A stretch of 64,000 bases of DNA from assembly GCF_016892705.1 (NCBI RefSeq), contig NZ_JAFEMB010000002.1:248001-312000 (forward strand), in the 5' to 3' direction. A model generated the notes under the pieces. It saw only the letters and a program-made list of their open reading frames with translations. It ran no database searches and had not been told where the DNA came from. Origin of the DNA: Microvirga pudoricolor (GTDB taxonomy: Bacteria > Pseudomonadota > Alphaproteobacteria > Rhizobiales > Beijerinckiaceae). Each line of letters starts with the position of its first letter. The first letter of the stretch is position 1. This document shows positions 35,522 to 44,079 of the stretch, in pieces. The translations under genes were made by a program, and so were the position numbers.

Positions 35522-36778
35522 ATGCGTTTGAAACATCTGCTCGCGAGCGTCGCGATGAGCGCCACGGTCCTGGCGGCCACGGGCGCGAAAGCGGTCGAGA
35601 TCGAATACTGGCAATACGTCTTCGAGACCCGCGTGAAGGCGATGGATCAGTTGATCCAGAAGTTCCAGGCGGCGAACCCCGACATCAAGGTCAAGCAGAC
35701 CACCTTCCCTTATGCCGACTACCAGACGAAGGTGGCGGCCTCGATCATGGCGGGCCAGGGCCCTGACGTCGTGCAGCTCTTCTACGGCTGGACCGACAAT
35801 TTCATCTCCGGAAAGATGATCCAGCCCCTTCGCGCCTCCGCTTTCCCGGCGGCCGACATCGAGCGTGATTTCTTCCCGATCGTGAGCGCCATGAAGCGCG
35901 GCAACGACTATTACGGCCTGCCCACCGCCGTGCGCTCGCTCGCCCTGTTCTACAACAAGAAGATCTTCAAGGACGCGGGGCTCGATCCCGCGAACCCGCC
36001 CAAGACCCTCGACGAGTTCGTCGCGGCGGCCGAGAAGACCGCCAAGCGCGACGGCGGCGGCAACCTCACCCAGGCCGGCGTCACCATGGACATGACGGGC
36101 CAGGATCACCAATGGTGGCGAGAGGTTCTGATCCGCCAGAACGGCGGCCAGCCCTACACGGACAACGACTCCAAGGTCGCCTACAACGACGAGGCGGGCC
36201 TGAAGGCTCTCACGTTCTACATCGATCTGCAGAAGACCAAGAAAGTCGGCCAGGTGGGCTTCATGGACGAAGGCCAGGCGGCGTTCCGCGGCGGCCTCGC
36301 GGCCATGACCATCGACGGCACCTTCCGCCTCGGCTCCTTCAACACCATCAAGGCGTTCGAATGGGGCGTCACGGAACTGCCCGCCAACGCGAAGGGCGAG
36401 CGCAGCAACTATGCCAGCTATTTCGCCAACGCCATCACCACGAAGGCGCAGGGCGAGAAACTGGCGGCCGCCGAGAAGTTCCTGGCCTACATTTCCTCGC
36501 CCGAGGCCATGAAGGTCTGGCTCGAGGTGGTAGGCGAGTTGCCGGCCCGGCGCGCCGCGGCGCTCACGCCCGAGAATCTCGCGAACCCGATTTACGGTCC
36601 GTTCCTCAAGGGCCTGGAATATGCCCACACCACCGAGTTCAAGGACGAGATGGCGCAGCGCCAGGTCGCCATCGACATGGTGAACCGTGTGCTGATCGGC
36701 GGCGAGACGCCCAAGGATTCACTTGCGAAGGCGGCAACGGCCGAGCAGGCGATCCTGGATCGCGCGGCCAAGCGCTGA
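35522..36778 (+). CDS. ABC sugar-type substrate-binding protein
   Basis: 418 residues from the ATG at 35522, which follows GGAGAGGGA. Residues 1-24 are a Sec signal peptide (MRLKHLLASVAMSATVLAATGAKA). The mature protein is a family 1 extracellular solute-binding protein (VEIEYWQYVFETRVKAMDQL, AASIMAGQGPDVVQLFYGW, GLPTAVRSLALFYNKKIFKDAGL). CUT1 binding proteins bind oligosaccharides, glycosides or polyol derivatives in the periplasm. It heads a rightward operon of SBP, two permeases, lyase, ATPase and kinase. Its ligand is presumably the substrate of the lyase and kinase, but cannot be read from the sequence. Confidence 0.9.
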   Translation: MRLKHLLASVAMSATVLAATGAKAVEIEYWQYVFETRVKAMDQLIQKFQAANPDIKVKQTTFPYADYQTKVAASIMAGQGPDVVQLFYGWTDNFISGKMIQPLRASAFPAADIERDFFPIVSAMKRGNDYYGLPTAVRSLALFYNKKIFKDAGLDPANPPKTLDEFVAAAEKTAKRDGGGNLTQAGVTMDMTGQDHQWWREVLIRQNGGQPYTDNDSKVAYNDEAGLKALTFYIDLQKTKKVGQVGFMDEGQAAFRGGLAAMTIDGTFRLGSFNTIKAFEWGVTELPANAKGERSNYASYFANAITTKAQGEKLAAAEKFLAYISSPEAMKVWLEVVGELPARRAAALTPENLANPIYGPFLKGLEYAHTTEFKDEMAQRQVAIDMVNRVLIGGETPKDSLAKAATAEQAILDRAAKR

Positions 36779-36833
36779 GCGCTGGTCGATCCGCCCGCGA
36801 GGGCATCTTGAGGCAGACCCCAAGGAAAATCCC

Positions 36834-37757
36834 ATGAGCGCAACGGGAACGGAGGCCGCCGCAGGCGGCCTCTGGTCGAGGCTGAGCCTCAGCCAGAAGC
36901 AAGTCCTTTGGGCTTGGGCTTTCCTTGCGGTGCCGGTGCTGTTCTATACCGTCATCCGTTTCTGGCCCACGGTCCAGGCCTTCTACCTGTCCGCGACGGA
37001 CTGGAACGTCATGAGGCCGGCGAGCTATGTGGGCTTCGAGAACTATCGGCGGCTCTGGAGCGATCCCCTGTTCTGGCAGGTGTTTCGGAATACGTTCGCG
37101 TACCTGCTTCTCGGGACGCCGATCAGCCTCCTGCTCTCCTTCGTCGTCGCCTATTATCTCGACCGCGTGCGGTTCATGCATTCGTTCATCCGCGCCCTTT
37201 ACTTCCTGCCGTTCCTCACGACGGCGGCCGCGATGGCCTGGGTGTGGCGCTGGTTCTACCAGCCGGTTCCCATCGGGGTCATCAACGACATTCTCGCCAC
37301 GTTCGGCCTGCCGCAGCAGCCCTTCCTGCGTTCCACCACGCAGGCCCTGCCGGCCGTGCTGGCGCCCGCGATCTGGGCGGGCCTGGGATTCCAGATCATC
37401 ATCTTCCTGGCCGGCCTGCGCGCCATCCCGTCCACCTACTACGAGGCCGCGCGCATCGACGGGCTGTCGGAAGGCGCGATCCTGCGCAAGATCACGATCC
37501 CGCTCCTCAAGCCGACGCTGGTGTTCCTGGTCGTGTTCTCGTCGATCGGGTTCCTGCGCATCTTCGACCAGGTCTACAACATCAACTCGAACGATCCCGG
37601 CGGCCCGCTCAACTCCACCAAGCCCCTCGTGCTGATGATCTACCAGACGGCCTTCAGTTCCTACGAGATGGGCTATGCGGCCGCGCAGACCGTGGTGCTG
37701 TTCCTGATCCTCCTGGTGATCTCCCTAGTCCAACTGCGCATCATGAGGGATCGCTGA
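36834..37757 (+). CDS. CUT1 ABC transporter permease (MalF-like)
   Basis: 307 residues. The ATG at 36834 follows AAGGAAAATCCC. It has six membrane helices and the EAA loop EAARIDGLSEGAILRKITIP near residue 220. The first helix is WAWAFLAVPVLFYTVIRFWP, and NTFAYLLLGTPISLLLSFVVAYYLD is a typical core segment. It lies 55 bases after the binding-protein gene and its stop overlaps the next start by one base (TGATG). The partner permease and ATPase are encoded in the same operon. Confidence 0.92.
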   Translation: MSATGTEAAAGGLWSRLSLSQKQVLWAWAFLAVPVLFYTVIRFWPTVQAFYLSATDWNVMRPASYVGFENYRRLWSDPLFWQVFRNTFAYLLLGTPISLLLSFVVAYYLDRVRFMHSFIRALYFLPFLTTAAAMAWVWRWFYQPVPIGVINDILATFGLPQQPFLRSTTQALPAVLAPAIWAGLGFQIIIFLAGLRAIPSTYYEAARIDGLSEGAILRKITIPLLKPTLVFLVVFSSIGFLRIFDQVYNINSNDPGGPLNSTKPLVLMIYQTAFSSYEMGYAAAQTVVLFLILLVISLVQLRIMRDR

Positions 37758-38608
37758 TGGCCGCCGCCCAATCCCTTCCGGCCCTGCCCATGAGCAAGGT
37801 CAAGCCTGGTCGGGTCGTCGCCTGGACGCTCCTGTTCATCGGTGGCGTCATCATGGTCACGCCCCTCCTTTTCATGCTGTCCACATCCCTGAAGGATGCC
37901 TCCCAGGTCTACGACCTGCGCATCGTCCCGGCGGCGCCGACCCTGGAGAACTACTGGCAGATCCTGGGCGACGGACGGTTCCTGCGCTGGCTCGCCAACT
38001 CGACCATCGTGGCGCTCTCCGTGACGGTCTCGAACGTCTTCTTCGACAGCCTCGTCGGCTACACGCTGGCGAAGTTCAGGTTCCGGGGGCGCTACATCGT
38101 CTTCGTGGCGATCCTGTCGACGCTGATGATCCCCACGGAGATGCTCGTGCTGCCGTGGTACCTCATGGCAAGCCAGTTCGGATGGCTCGATTCCTACTGG
38201 GGCATCATGTTCCCGGGCATGATGACCGCCTTCGGGACCTTCCTGATGAAGCAGTTCTTCGAGGGCGTGCCCGACGACTTCCTGGAGGCCGCGCGCATCG
38301 ACGGCCTCAACGAATTCACGATCTGGTGGAAAATTGCGCTCCCGCTCGTCACGCCGGCTCTGTCGGCACTGGCTATCTTCACCTTCCTGGGAAACTGGAC
38401 CGCCTTCTTCTGGCCCCTGATCGTCACCACGAGCGCCGAACTCTATACGCTGCCCGTGGGGCTCTCCAGCTTCGCGGTCGAGCAATCCATCCAATGGGAG
38501 AAGATCATGACCGGCGCGAGCATCGCCACGCTGCCGACGCTGATCATCTTCCTGTTCCTCCAACGCTACATCGTCCGCGGCGTCATGCTGGCGGGACTCA
38601 AGGGCTGA
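37757..38608 (+). CDS. CUT1 ABC transporter permease (MalG-like)
   Basis: 283 residues, starting at the ATG that overlaps the previous stop. It has six helices and the EAA loop EAARIDGLNEFTIWWKIALP, and ends in LQRYIVRGVMLAGLKG, the usual MalG-type C-terminus. Unlike the homologue in the sulfoquinovose operon, it lacks the long periplasmic insert and is of normal family length. The lyase gene starts 4 bases after its stop, an unusual place for an enzyme gene, between permease and ATPase. Confidence 0.92.
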   Translation: MAAAQSLPALPMSKVKPGRVVAWTLLFIGGVIMVTPLLFMLSTSLKDASQVYDLRIVPAAPTLENYWQILGDGRFLRWLANSTIVALSVTVSNVFFDSLVGYTLAKFRFRGRYIVFVAILSTLMIPTEMLVLPWYLMASQFGWLDSYWGIMFPGMMTAFGTFLMKQFFEGVPDDFLEAARIDGLNEFTIWWKIALPLVTPALSALAIFTFLGNWTAFFWPLIVTTSAELYTLPVGLSSFAVEQSIQWEKIMTGASIATLPTLIIFLFLQRYIVRGVMLAGLKG

Positions 38609-38612
38609 GCCG

Positions 38613-40121
38613 ATGACCGCACCCCCTCCCTACGATCCTTCGACCTTCCCCGATCCGGTCTACAAGGAAACCGTGCTGCGCCCTCTCTTCGACGGTGCGA
38701 AAGACCATCATGTGGACGCGTTCCGAGCCATCGACCGCGCTCATCTGGTGATGCTTCACGAGACGGGCATTCTCTCCACCGAACAGGCAAGGCCCATCGC
38801 CGAAGCCCTTGTGGCGATCGACCGGGAGGTGGACCCGAAGGAATTGACCTATACGGGAGAGGTCGAGGACTTCTTCTTCCTGATCGAGAAGGAATTGCGC
38901 AAGCGCCTCGGCCCCGATCTTGCGGGACGCCTTCACACGGCCCGCTCGCGCAACGATATCGACCACACCCTGTTCAAGCTCGGGTTGAAGGACAGGATCG
39001 ACCCGCTCCTCAAGCGTCTCCTGCATTTGGCCGAGACGCTCGCGTCCGTGGCCGAACGGGAGAAGAGCACTCTGATCGTGGCCTATACGCACGGCCAGCC
39101 CGCACAGCCCACGACCTTCGGCCACTATCTCTGCGCCGTGCTCGAAACGCTGCTGCGCGACATCGCCCGCCTGGAGGCCGCGCGGGATATCGTCGATCGC
39201 AGCCCGATGGGGGCCGCTGCCATCACCACGAGCGGGTTTCCCATCGACCGGCATCTGATGGCTCACCTGCTGGGCTTCAGCCAGCCGCTCCAGAACTCCT
39301 ACGGCTGCATCGCGTCCGTCGACTACACGACGTCGACTTACGCGGCCATCGAGCTGACCTTCCTTCACCTCGGCCGCTTCATCCAGGACCTGCAGTTCTG
39401 GACGAGCTTCGAGGTCAGCCAGGTCTATGTGCCCAACGCCTTCGTGCAGATCAGCTCGATCATGCCCCAGAAGCGCAACCCCGTGCCGATCGAGCACATG
39501 CGGCACCTCGCCTCCCAAACCGTCGGCCGGGCCCACGCGGTGCTGACCATCATGCACAACACCCCCTTCACCGACATGAACGACAGCGAAGGCGAAAGCC
39601 AGGGCTTCGGCTATGGCGCCTTCGAGAGCGGCGGCCGCGTGCTCGATCTGCTGGCGGCCATCGTTCCGGCCCTTCAGGTGAACGAGGACCGCGTGCGGCA
39701 GAACATCCGCCGGAGCTGCATCACGATCACGGAACTCGCCGACAGCCTCGTGCGGCTCGAAGGCCTGTCTTTCCGCGAGGCCCATGAGATCGCCTCTGAC
39801 GTGGCCCGGGCCGTCGTCAAGATCGGCGGCGACATCGCGACGGACGGATTCGACGCCTTCCTGGACGCCTTCGAGGCATGCGCGGGCCGGGCGCCCACCG
39901 TCGAGCAGGCCCGGTTCGCCGAGATCGTGTCCCCTGAGAACTTCGTGGCCGTGCGCGATCGCTTCGGCGGGCCCGCCCCCGAAGCGCTCTCCGAAGCGCT
40001 CGCGGGCTACGGCGAGACCATCGCGGGCATCCGCGACCGCATGCTCTCCGCTCAGGAGCGCGAGGCCGCGTCGGCACAGGATCTTCAATCCCGATTTTCC
40101 GCATTACTGGGAGCTCGCTGA
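38613..40121 (+). CDS. Argininosuccinate lyase-like enzyme of the fumarase superfamily
   Basis: 502 residues, about 40 longer than typical argininosuccinate lyase. Three conserved superfamily regions are seen: HTARSRNDID (108-117), YTHGQPAQPTTFGHYL with the catalytic-type H160, and the mobile signature loop SSIMPQKRNP (281-290) with its serine base. Canonical ArgH has GRSRNDQVATD and THLQRAQP; the changes here (GQ for LQR in particular) suggest a different substrate. Superfamily members eliminate fumarate from N- or O-succinyl compounds. The gene lies inside a sugar ABC operon, not with arg genes, so I expect a catabolic lyase acting on an imported conjugate; the substrate is unknown. It overlaps the ATPase gene by one base. 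Confidence 0.8.
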   Translation: MTAPPPYDPSTFPDPVYKETVLRPLFDGAKDHHVDAFRAIDRAHLVMLHETGILSTEQARPIAEALVAIDREVDPKELTYTGEVEDFFFLIEKELRKRLGPDLAGRLHTARSRNDIDHTLFKLGLKDRIDPLLKRLLHLAETLASVAEREKSTLIVAYTHGQPAQPTTFGHYLCAVLETLLRDIARLEAARDIVDRSPMGAAAITTSGFPIDRHLMAHLLGFSQPLQNSYGCIASVDYTTSTYAAIELTFLHLGRFIQDLQFWTSFEVSQVYVPNAFVQISSIMPQKRNPVPIEHMRHLASQTVGRAHAVLTIMHNTPFTDMNDSEGESQGFGYGAFESGGRVLDLLAAIVPALQVNEDRVRQNIRRSCITITELADSLVRLEGLSFREAHEIASDVARAVVKIGGDIATDGFDAFLDAFEACAGRAPTVEQARFAEIVSPENFVAVRDRFGGPAPEALSEALAGYGETIAGIRDRMLSAQEREAASAQDLQSRFSALLGAR

Positions 40122-41191
40122 TGGCGACCATCGACATCGACCGACTGGTCAAAGCCTATGGGCGCACCCAGGTCGTCCACGGCATCGACCTGTCGATCCG
40201 CGACGGCGAGTTCGTGGTTCTCGTCGGGCCGTCCGGCTGCGGCAAGTCCACGACCCTTCGCATGATCGCGGGCCTCGAGGAGATCACCGGCGGCCAGATC
40301 CGCATCGACGGCCGGGTGGTGAATGAACTCCAGCCGAAGGACCGGAACATCGCCATGGTGTTCCAGAACTACGCGATCTATCCGCACATGTCGGTTGCCG
40401 ACAACATCGCGTTCGGGCTGTATCGCGCCAAGCTTTCGAAGGCGGAGAAGCGCGCCCGCGTCGAGCAGGTGGCCCAGACCCTCGGTCTCACGCACCTTCT
40501 GGACCGCCGCCCCTCGGCGCTGTCCGGCGGCCAGCGCCAGCGCGTCGCCATCGGGCGCGCCATGGTGCGCGATCCGGCCGCCTTCCTGTTCGACGAGCCT
40601 CTCTCGAACCTCGACGCCCAGTTGCGCACGCAGATGCGCATCGAGATCAAGCGCCTGCACCACAAGCTCGGCACGACCTCCGTCTTCGTGACCCACGATC
40701 AGGTCGAGGCGATGACGATGGCCGACCGGATCGTGGTGATGCGCGACGGCCATATCCTCCAGGTCGGCACGCCGTTGGAACTGTACGAGAAGCCGGTCGA
40801 CGTGTTCACGGCCCGCTTCATCGGGAGCCCCACCATGAACCTCCTGCCCGCCAACCTGCGGGAGGACAAGGCGGTCCTGGCGGGCGGAGGATCCGTTGCC
40901 GTTCCCCGAACCGTCGCTCCGTCCTCCGACATCCTCGTGGGCGCCCGTCCGCAGGATCTCGTTCCCGGTCCCGCGACCGATGGCGGCCTGACCGTCTCCG
41001 GCACCGTGGCCGTGGTGGAAACCCTGGGTTCGGAGACCCTGGTGCATCTCGAAGAGGGAGGGCAGACCGTGATCGGCTCGGCCCCAGGCCGGCAGATCCC
41101 CGCCATCGGGGAGCACCTGACCCTTCACGCACCCGCGGACCGCCTCTACTATTTCGACAAGGCGTCGGAAAAAGCGTTGGCGGCCCGATGA
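40121..41191 (+). CDS. CUT1-family ABC transporter ATPase (UgpC/MalK-like)
   Basis: 356 residues. Walker A is GPSGCGKST (36-44), Q-loop FQNYAIYPHM, signature LSGGQRQR, Walker B FLFDEPLSNLD, switch FVTHDQVEAMTMADR. The C-terminal TOBE region includes VGARPQDLVPG and VVETLGSETLVHLEEGG. It is close in sequence to the ATPase of the sulfoquinovose operon, as expected for CUT1 paralogues. Its start overlaps the lyase stop and its stop overlaps the kinase start by four bases, confirming a single operon. Confidence 0.93.
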   Translation: MATIDIDRLVKAYGRTQVVHGIDLSIRDGEFVVLVGPSGCGKSTTLRMIAGLEEITGGQIRIDGRVVNELQPKDRNIAMVFQNYAIYPHMSVADNIAFGLYRAKLSKAEKRARVEQVAQTLGLTHLLDRRPSALSGGQRQRVAIGRAMVRDPAAFLFDEPLSNLDAQLRTQMRIEIKRLHHKLGTTSVFVTHDQVEAMTMADRIVVMRDGHILQVGTPLELYEKPVDVFTARFIGSPTMNLLPANLREDKAVLAGGGSVAVPRTVAPSSDILVGARPQDLVPGPATDGGLTVSGTVAVVETLGSETLVHLEEGGQTVIGSAPGRQIPAIGEHLTLHAPADRLYYFDKASEKALAAR

Positions 41192-42090
41192 CCGGCACGG
41201 CCGGCGCGCCCATCCTGTGCCTTGGGCGGACCTATTGCGACATCATCTTCACCGGCCTGCGCGACCTGCCCTCCCTGGGCCGCGAGCGCTTCGCCGATGA
41301 CGTCGCCATCGCGGCCGGAGGCGGCGCCTACATCACGGCCGCACACCTCGCGGCGCTCGGGCGGCCCGCCATCCTGCTGACGCGGCTCGGAACGGACCTG
41401 CTGTCGAGGGGCATCCACGAGGAGATCCAGGCCAGCGGCGTGGATCACGCCTACGTGGAGCACTCCGAGGATGCGGGCCCGCAGCCCACGGTCGCCCTCG
41501 TGAAGGATCGCGAGCGCGCCTTCGTGTCCCGGCGCGCCGGGTTCTCCCGGCCCTCGACCTTGGAGCGCGCATTCGCGTCGTCGGGCGCCAAGCATCTCCA
41601 CATCGCGGAATATGCCACTCTCAAGGACAATCCCGATCTGGTGGCCTTGGCTCATGCCCACGGCCTGACCGTTTCGCTCGACCCGAGCTGGGACGACGAG
41701 CTGATCCGTACAGGCTCCGGGTTCTTCGAAGCCTGCCGCGGCATCGACGTGTTCCTGCCGAACCTCGAAGAGGGCGAGGCCTTGACGGGCGAACGGGGGC
41801 ATGCCCCGGTGCTCGAGGCGCTTCAAGAGGCCTTCCCGCTGACGGTTCTCAAGCTGGGAGCGGCCGGCGCCCGAGCCGCCCTGGGTTCCGCGCGGCATGC
41901 GGCCGCCGCCCCAGCCGTCCCGGTGCTCGACACCACAGGAGCGGGCGATGCCTTCAATGCCGGCTTCCTCCATGCCTGGCTGCAGACCCGCGACATCGGC
42001 CAAGGCTTGGCCTCGGGGATTCGCTCCGGCTCGCTTTCCGTTCAATCCGTGGGAGGTGCCCCGCCACGGCGCTCGGCTCCGGCAGCATGA
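41188..42090 (+). CDS. PfkB-family carbohydrate/nucleoside kinase
   Basis: 300 residues of the ribokinase fold. The first signature region is AAGGGAYITAAHLAALG and the second is DTTGAGDAFNAGFLHAW, whose aspartate is the catalytic base and whose glycines form the anion hole. Family members phosphorylate sugars, nucleosides or ketodeoxy acids with ATP. The N-terminus CLGRTYCDIIFTGL is typical of the broader ribokinase/adenosine-kinase group and does not fix a substrate. As the last gene of the ABC operon, it should phosphorylate the sugar moiety released from the imported compound. A terminator lies about 150 bases downstream. Confidence 0.88.
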   Translation: MTGTAGAPILCLGRTYCDIIFTGLRDLPSLGRERFADDVAIAAGGGAYITAAHLAALGRPAILLTRLGTDLLSRGIHEEIQASGVDHAYVEHSEDAGPQPTVALVKDRERAFVSRRAGFSRPSTLERAFASSGAKHLHIAEYATLKDNPDLVALAHAHGLTVSLDPSWDDELIRTGSGFFEACRGIDVFLPNLEEGEALTGERGHAPVLEALQEAFPLTVLKLGAAGARAALGSARHAAAAPAVPVLDTTGAGDAFNAGFLHAWLQTRDIGQGLASGIRSGSLSVQSVGGAPPRRSAPAA

Positions 42091-42391
42091 CCTGACGAGA
42101 TCGGCATGTGATGCAGCGCACACATGGCTGGGTCGCGTTGTGAGAGGATGAACATGCGAGGTGACATCCCCATTTCGCTTTTGATGCGTTTCCTCCCTGA
42201 CGCATCGTTCCTCTGGAGGGCTGTCCTGCCCCTCATAGACTTCAGGCCGCTGCCCCCAGCGGCCTTTTTCTTGCCTTCAGGGTTGTGCCCTGCCGCACGC
42301 CGCCAAGCTCCGACGAAGGTCTATAAGCTGAGCAGGAACCTAGGCGGTGAAAAGGTGTTGAATCGCCGGTTTCGTTCTCGTGGGCGTTGTA
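42091..42391. other. Spacer with operon terminator
   Basis: About 300 bases with no convincing gene. It includes a 7-bp inverted repeat (GATGCGT, 42183-42206) and the strong terminator at 42244-42270. Confidence 0.5.
42244..42270 (+). terminator. Rho-independent terminator of the ABC/lyase/kinase operon
   Basis: A perfect 9-bp stem AGGCCGCTG/CAGCGGCCT with a CCCC loop is followed by TTTTC. It is the clearest forward-strand intrinsic terminator in the window. Confidence 0.88.
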
Positions 42392-42490
42392 ATGTTGGAC
42401 CGATCCGAGCTGGTCTTGATTGTAAGGGACATCAGCCTTGCGGCGGCGGCCGTCCTCGGCGTCGCGCTGGTCCTGGGGGCCATGTCCTGA
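42392..42490 (+). CDS. Putative 32-residue single-pass membrane protein
   Basis: A short frame, ATG at 42392 to TGA at 42490, encodes MLDRSELVLIVRD followed by ISLAAAAVLGVALVLGAMS. It has a charged amphipathic start and one clear hydrophobic helix, like many small membrane proteins. No strong ribosome site is visible (only GGGCGTT upstream). It lies between a terminator and the diguanylate cyclase gene. Without conservation data this could be chance. Confidence 0.35.
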   Translation: MLDRSELVLIVRDISLAAAAVLGVALVLGAMS

Positions 42491-42579
42491 GAAGCGAGGT
42501 CAGCTCGCATCGGTCCGCATCGACCGTTTGACAGCCCATCCCGATCCAATGGTATAGCCTCTCTCACGAGAGACTAACC

Positions 42580-43521
42580 ATGCCCTGGCATCCCACCGAC
42601 CTCGATGATCGATCCCTCGCGCATCTCCTGGATGCCCTGACGGATAGCGGACAGGCGATCTCCATCTACGATGCGGACGATTGCCTTCGTTACGCCAACA
42701 AGACCTATTGGGACATCTTCATCAAGGACTTCGAGGGATCTTACAGCTTTTCCGACATCCTCCGCTACGGCGCCCGTCAAGGCATCGGAGTCAAGGTCGA
42801 TGGGGGTGACGTCGAGGCTCTCATTGCCCGCACCTACCTGAGGCGGCGCAGCGACACGCGCAAATCCTTTGAGACCGACCTCCTGGACGGTCGGTGGTTC
42901 TGGATGGACCAGACGACCCTGGCGAACGGCTGGGTTTTGACGGTCGGGGCCGACATCACCGCCTTGAAGCACAACGAGAAGACGCTTCGGCATGCTCACG
43001 AGGAGGCGCTGCTGGCGTCTCGCACCGATCCCCTGACGGGCTTGGCCAACCGGCGGCATATCTTGGAGTTGCTGGACGAGAGCTTGGCGGCCAACAAGCT
43101 CTCGGGAGCGGGCCTCTGCCTGGCCGTGATCGACCTCGATTATTTCAAGAGCGTCAACGATACCTACGGTCACGACGCGGGCGACGTGGTTCTCCAGCAC
43201 TTTGCCGACGGATGCGCGGACAGGCTGCCGCAGGGCCGGCTCGGCCGCATGGGCGGCGAGGAGTTCCTGATACTCCTGCCCGACGCACGCCTGAACGACG
43301 CCGTCCGGATCGTCGAGGATATCCGCGGCAGCCTGCCCCCGGTCAAGCTGATCGAGGGCGCCTTGGACCTTCCCTACACCTTCAGCGCGGGGGTTACGGA
43401 AGCGCTGCCCCACGACGACCGGACGACCATCCTCTACCGCGCGGACCGGGCGCTCTACGACGCCAAGGCAGCCGGGCGGAATTGCTCGCGCTTCAGCTTC
43501 GAGCGGGATCTGCTGCCCTGA
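42580..43521 (+). CDS. PAS-GGDEF diguanylate cyclase
   Basis: 313 residues. A PAS-like sensor domain covers about 15-130 (LDALTDSGQAISIYDADDCLRYANKTYWD, WFWMDQTTLANGWVLTVGADITALK), followed by a short helical linker and a GGDEF domain from about 145 (TDPLTGLANRR, VIDLDYFKSVNDTYGHDAGD). The active-site motif GGEEF is at 225-229, so c-di-GMP synthesis from GTP is expected. The position of the inhibitory RxxD motif reads RLPQ (215-218), so canonical product inhibition appears absent. There is no membrane segment, so it is a cytoplasmic sensor enzyme. It appears to be transcribed alone. Confidence 0.92.
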   Translation: MPWHPTDLDDRSLAHLLDALTDSGQAISIYDADDCLRYANKTYWDIFIKDFEGSYSFSDILRYGARQGIGVKVDGGDVEALIARTYLRRRSDTRKSFETDLLDGRWFWMDQTTLANGWVLTVGADITALKHNEKTLRHAHEEALLASRTDPLTGLANRRHILELLDESLAANKLSGAGLCLAVIDLDYFKSVNDTYGHDAGDVVLQHFADGCADRLPQGRLGRMGGEEFLILLPDARLNDAVRIVEDIRGSLPPVKLIEGALDLPYTFSAGVTEALPHDDRTTILYRADRALYDAKAAGRNCSRFSFERDLLP

Positions 43522-43690
43522 AACGCCACGACCGGAGCCCTCGAGCGTCCAGCCCCTCACGAAGGGGCCGCGTCTCTCCGACGATCAATACCTTCCCAAA
43601 AGGAAGAAGGCGTTAACTCTTTGTTTACTATATGAAATGCAAACTATGGTAACCGAATGATGAACGCGTATCAGGCAGTGAGTTTTCAAG
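43522..43690. other. Spacer upstream of the nepR-like gene
   Basis: It contains a short inverted repeat CTTCC-CAAAA-GGAAG near 43592-43606 and an AT-richer stretch (43615-43690) likely to be the promoter of the next gene. I could not find a convincing EcfG-type GGAAC...GTT pair. Confidence 0.4.
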
Positions 43691-43879
43691 ATGAACTATG
43701 ACGGCGCAAACCGTGGCACGGATCATCGCCCTCTCGACCTCGACGTCCAACGCCATATCGGCAGCGAACTCCAAAACACCTTTAGCGAAATCGAAAAAGG
43801 CCCCCTGCCCGACCACCATGTAGAACTTCTCCTCGCTCTGCGCCGGGTGGAGCGCGAATTGCAGCGCGAGCAGAAATAG
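43691..43879 (+). CDS. nepR: NepR-like anti-sigma factor
   Basis: 62 residues. The core (IGSELQNTFSEIEKGPLPDHHVELLLALRRVE) fits the NepR pattern of two short helices joined by a PxPD linker, as in the segment VPDRFLDLL of known NepR proteins. NepR binds the extracytoplasmic-type sigma factor EcfG and is released by phosphorylated PhyR during general stress in alphaproteobacteria. The linker here reads LPDHHVELL, with DR replaced by DH, so partner binding may differ. No phyR or ecfG is adjacent; canonical nepR is normally next to ecfG. This suggests an orphan paralogue. The assignment rests on pattern recognition in a short protein. Confidence 0.6.
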   Translation: MNYDGANRGTDHRPLDLDVQRHIGSELQNTFSEIEKGPLPDHHVELLLALRRVERELQREQK

Positions 43880-43968
43880 CCGCCTCCTGCCTTCTCGAGA
43901 AGCGACACGGGCGGCCTCATGCCCAGGGCGGTCTCAGGCCACGGCCGATCGCCCGGCAGGCACTGCCT

Positions 43969-44079
43969 TCAGAAATACAGCCAGCCCAGAACTGTCGGCA
44001 CAGCAATCGTTGCGGCCCATCCATAGAGTCGGGCAGCAAACTTGAGGCTGAAATCAAGGTGATAGCCGTCATGATTCAT
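43969..44079 (-). CDS. Putative 36-residue hydrophobic protein
   Basis: A reverse frame from ATG at 44079 to TGA at 43969 encodes MNHDGYHLDFSLKFAARLYG followed by WAATIAVPTVLGWLYF. A polar aromatic N-terminus precedes one hydrophobic helix. The AT-rich stretch at 44070-44105 could be its promoter. No clear Shine-Dalgarno site is visible, so the call is tentative. Confidence 0.35.
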   Translation of the reverse strand: MNHDGYHLDFSLKFAARLYGWAATIAVPTVLGWLYF

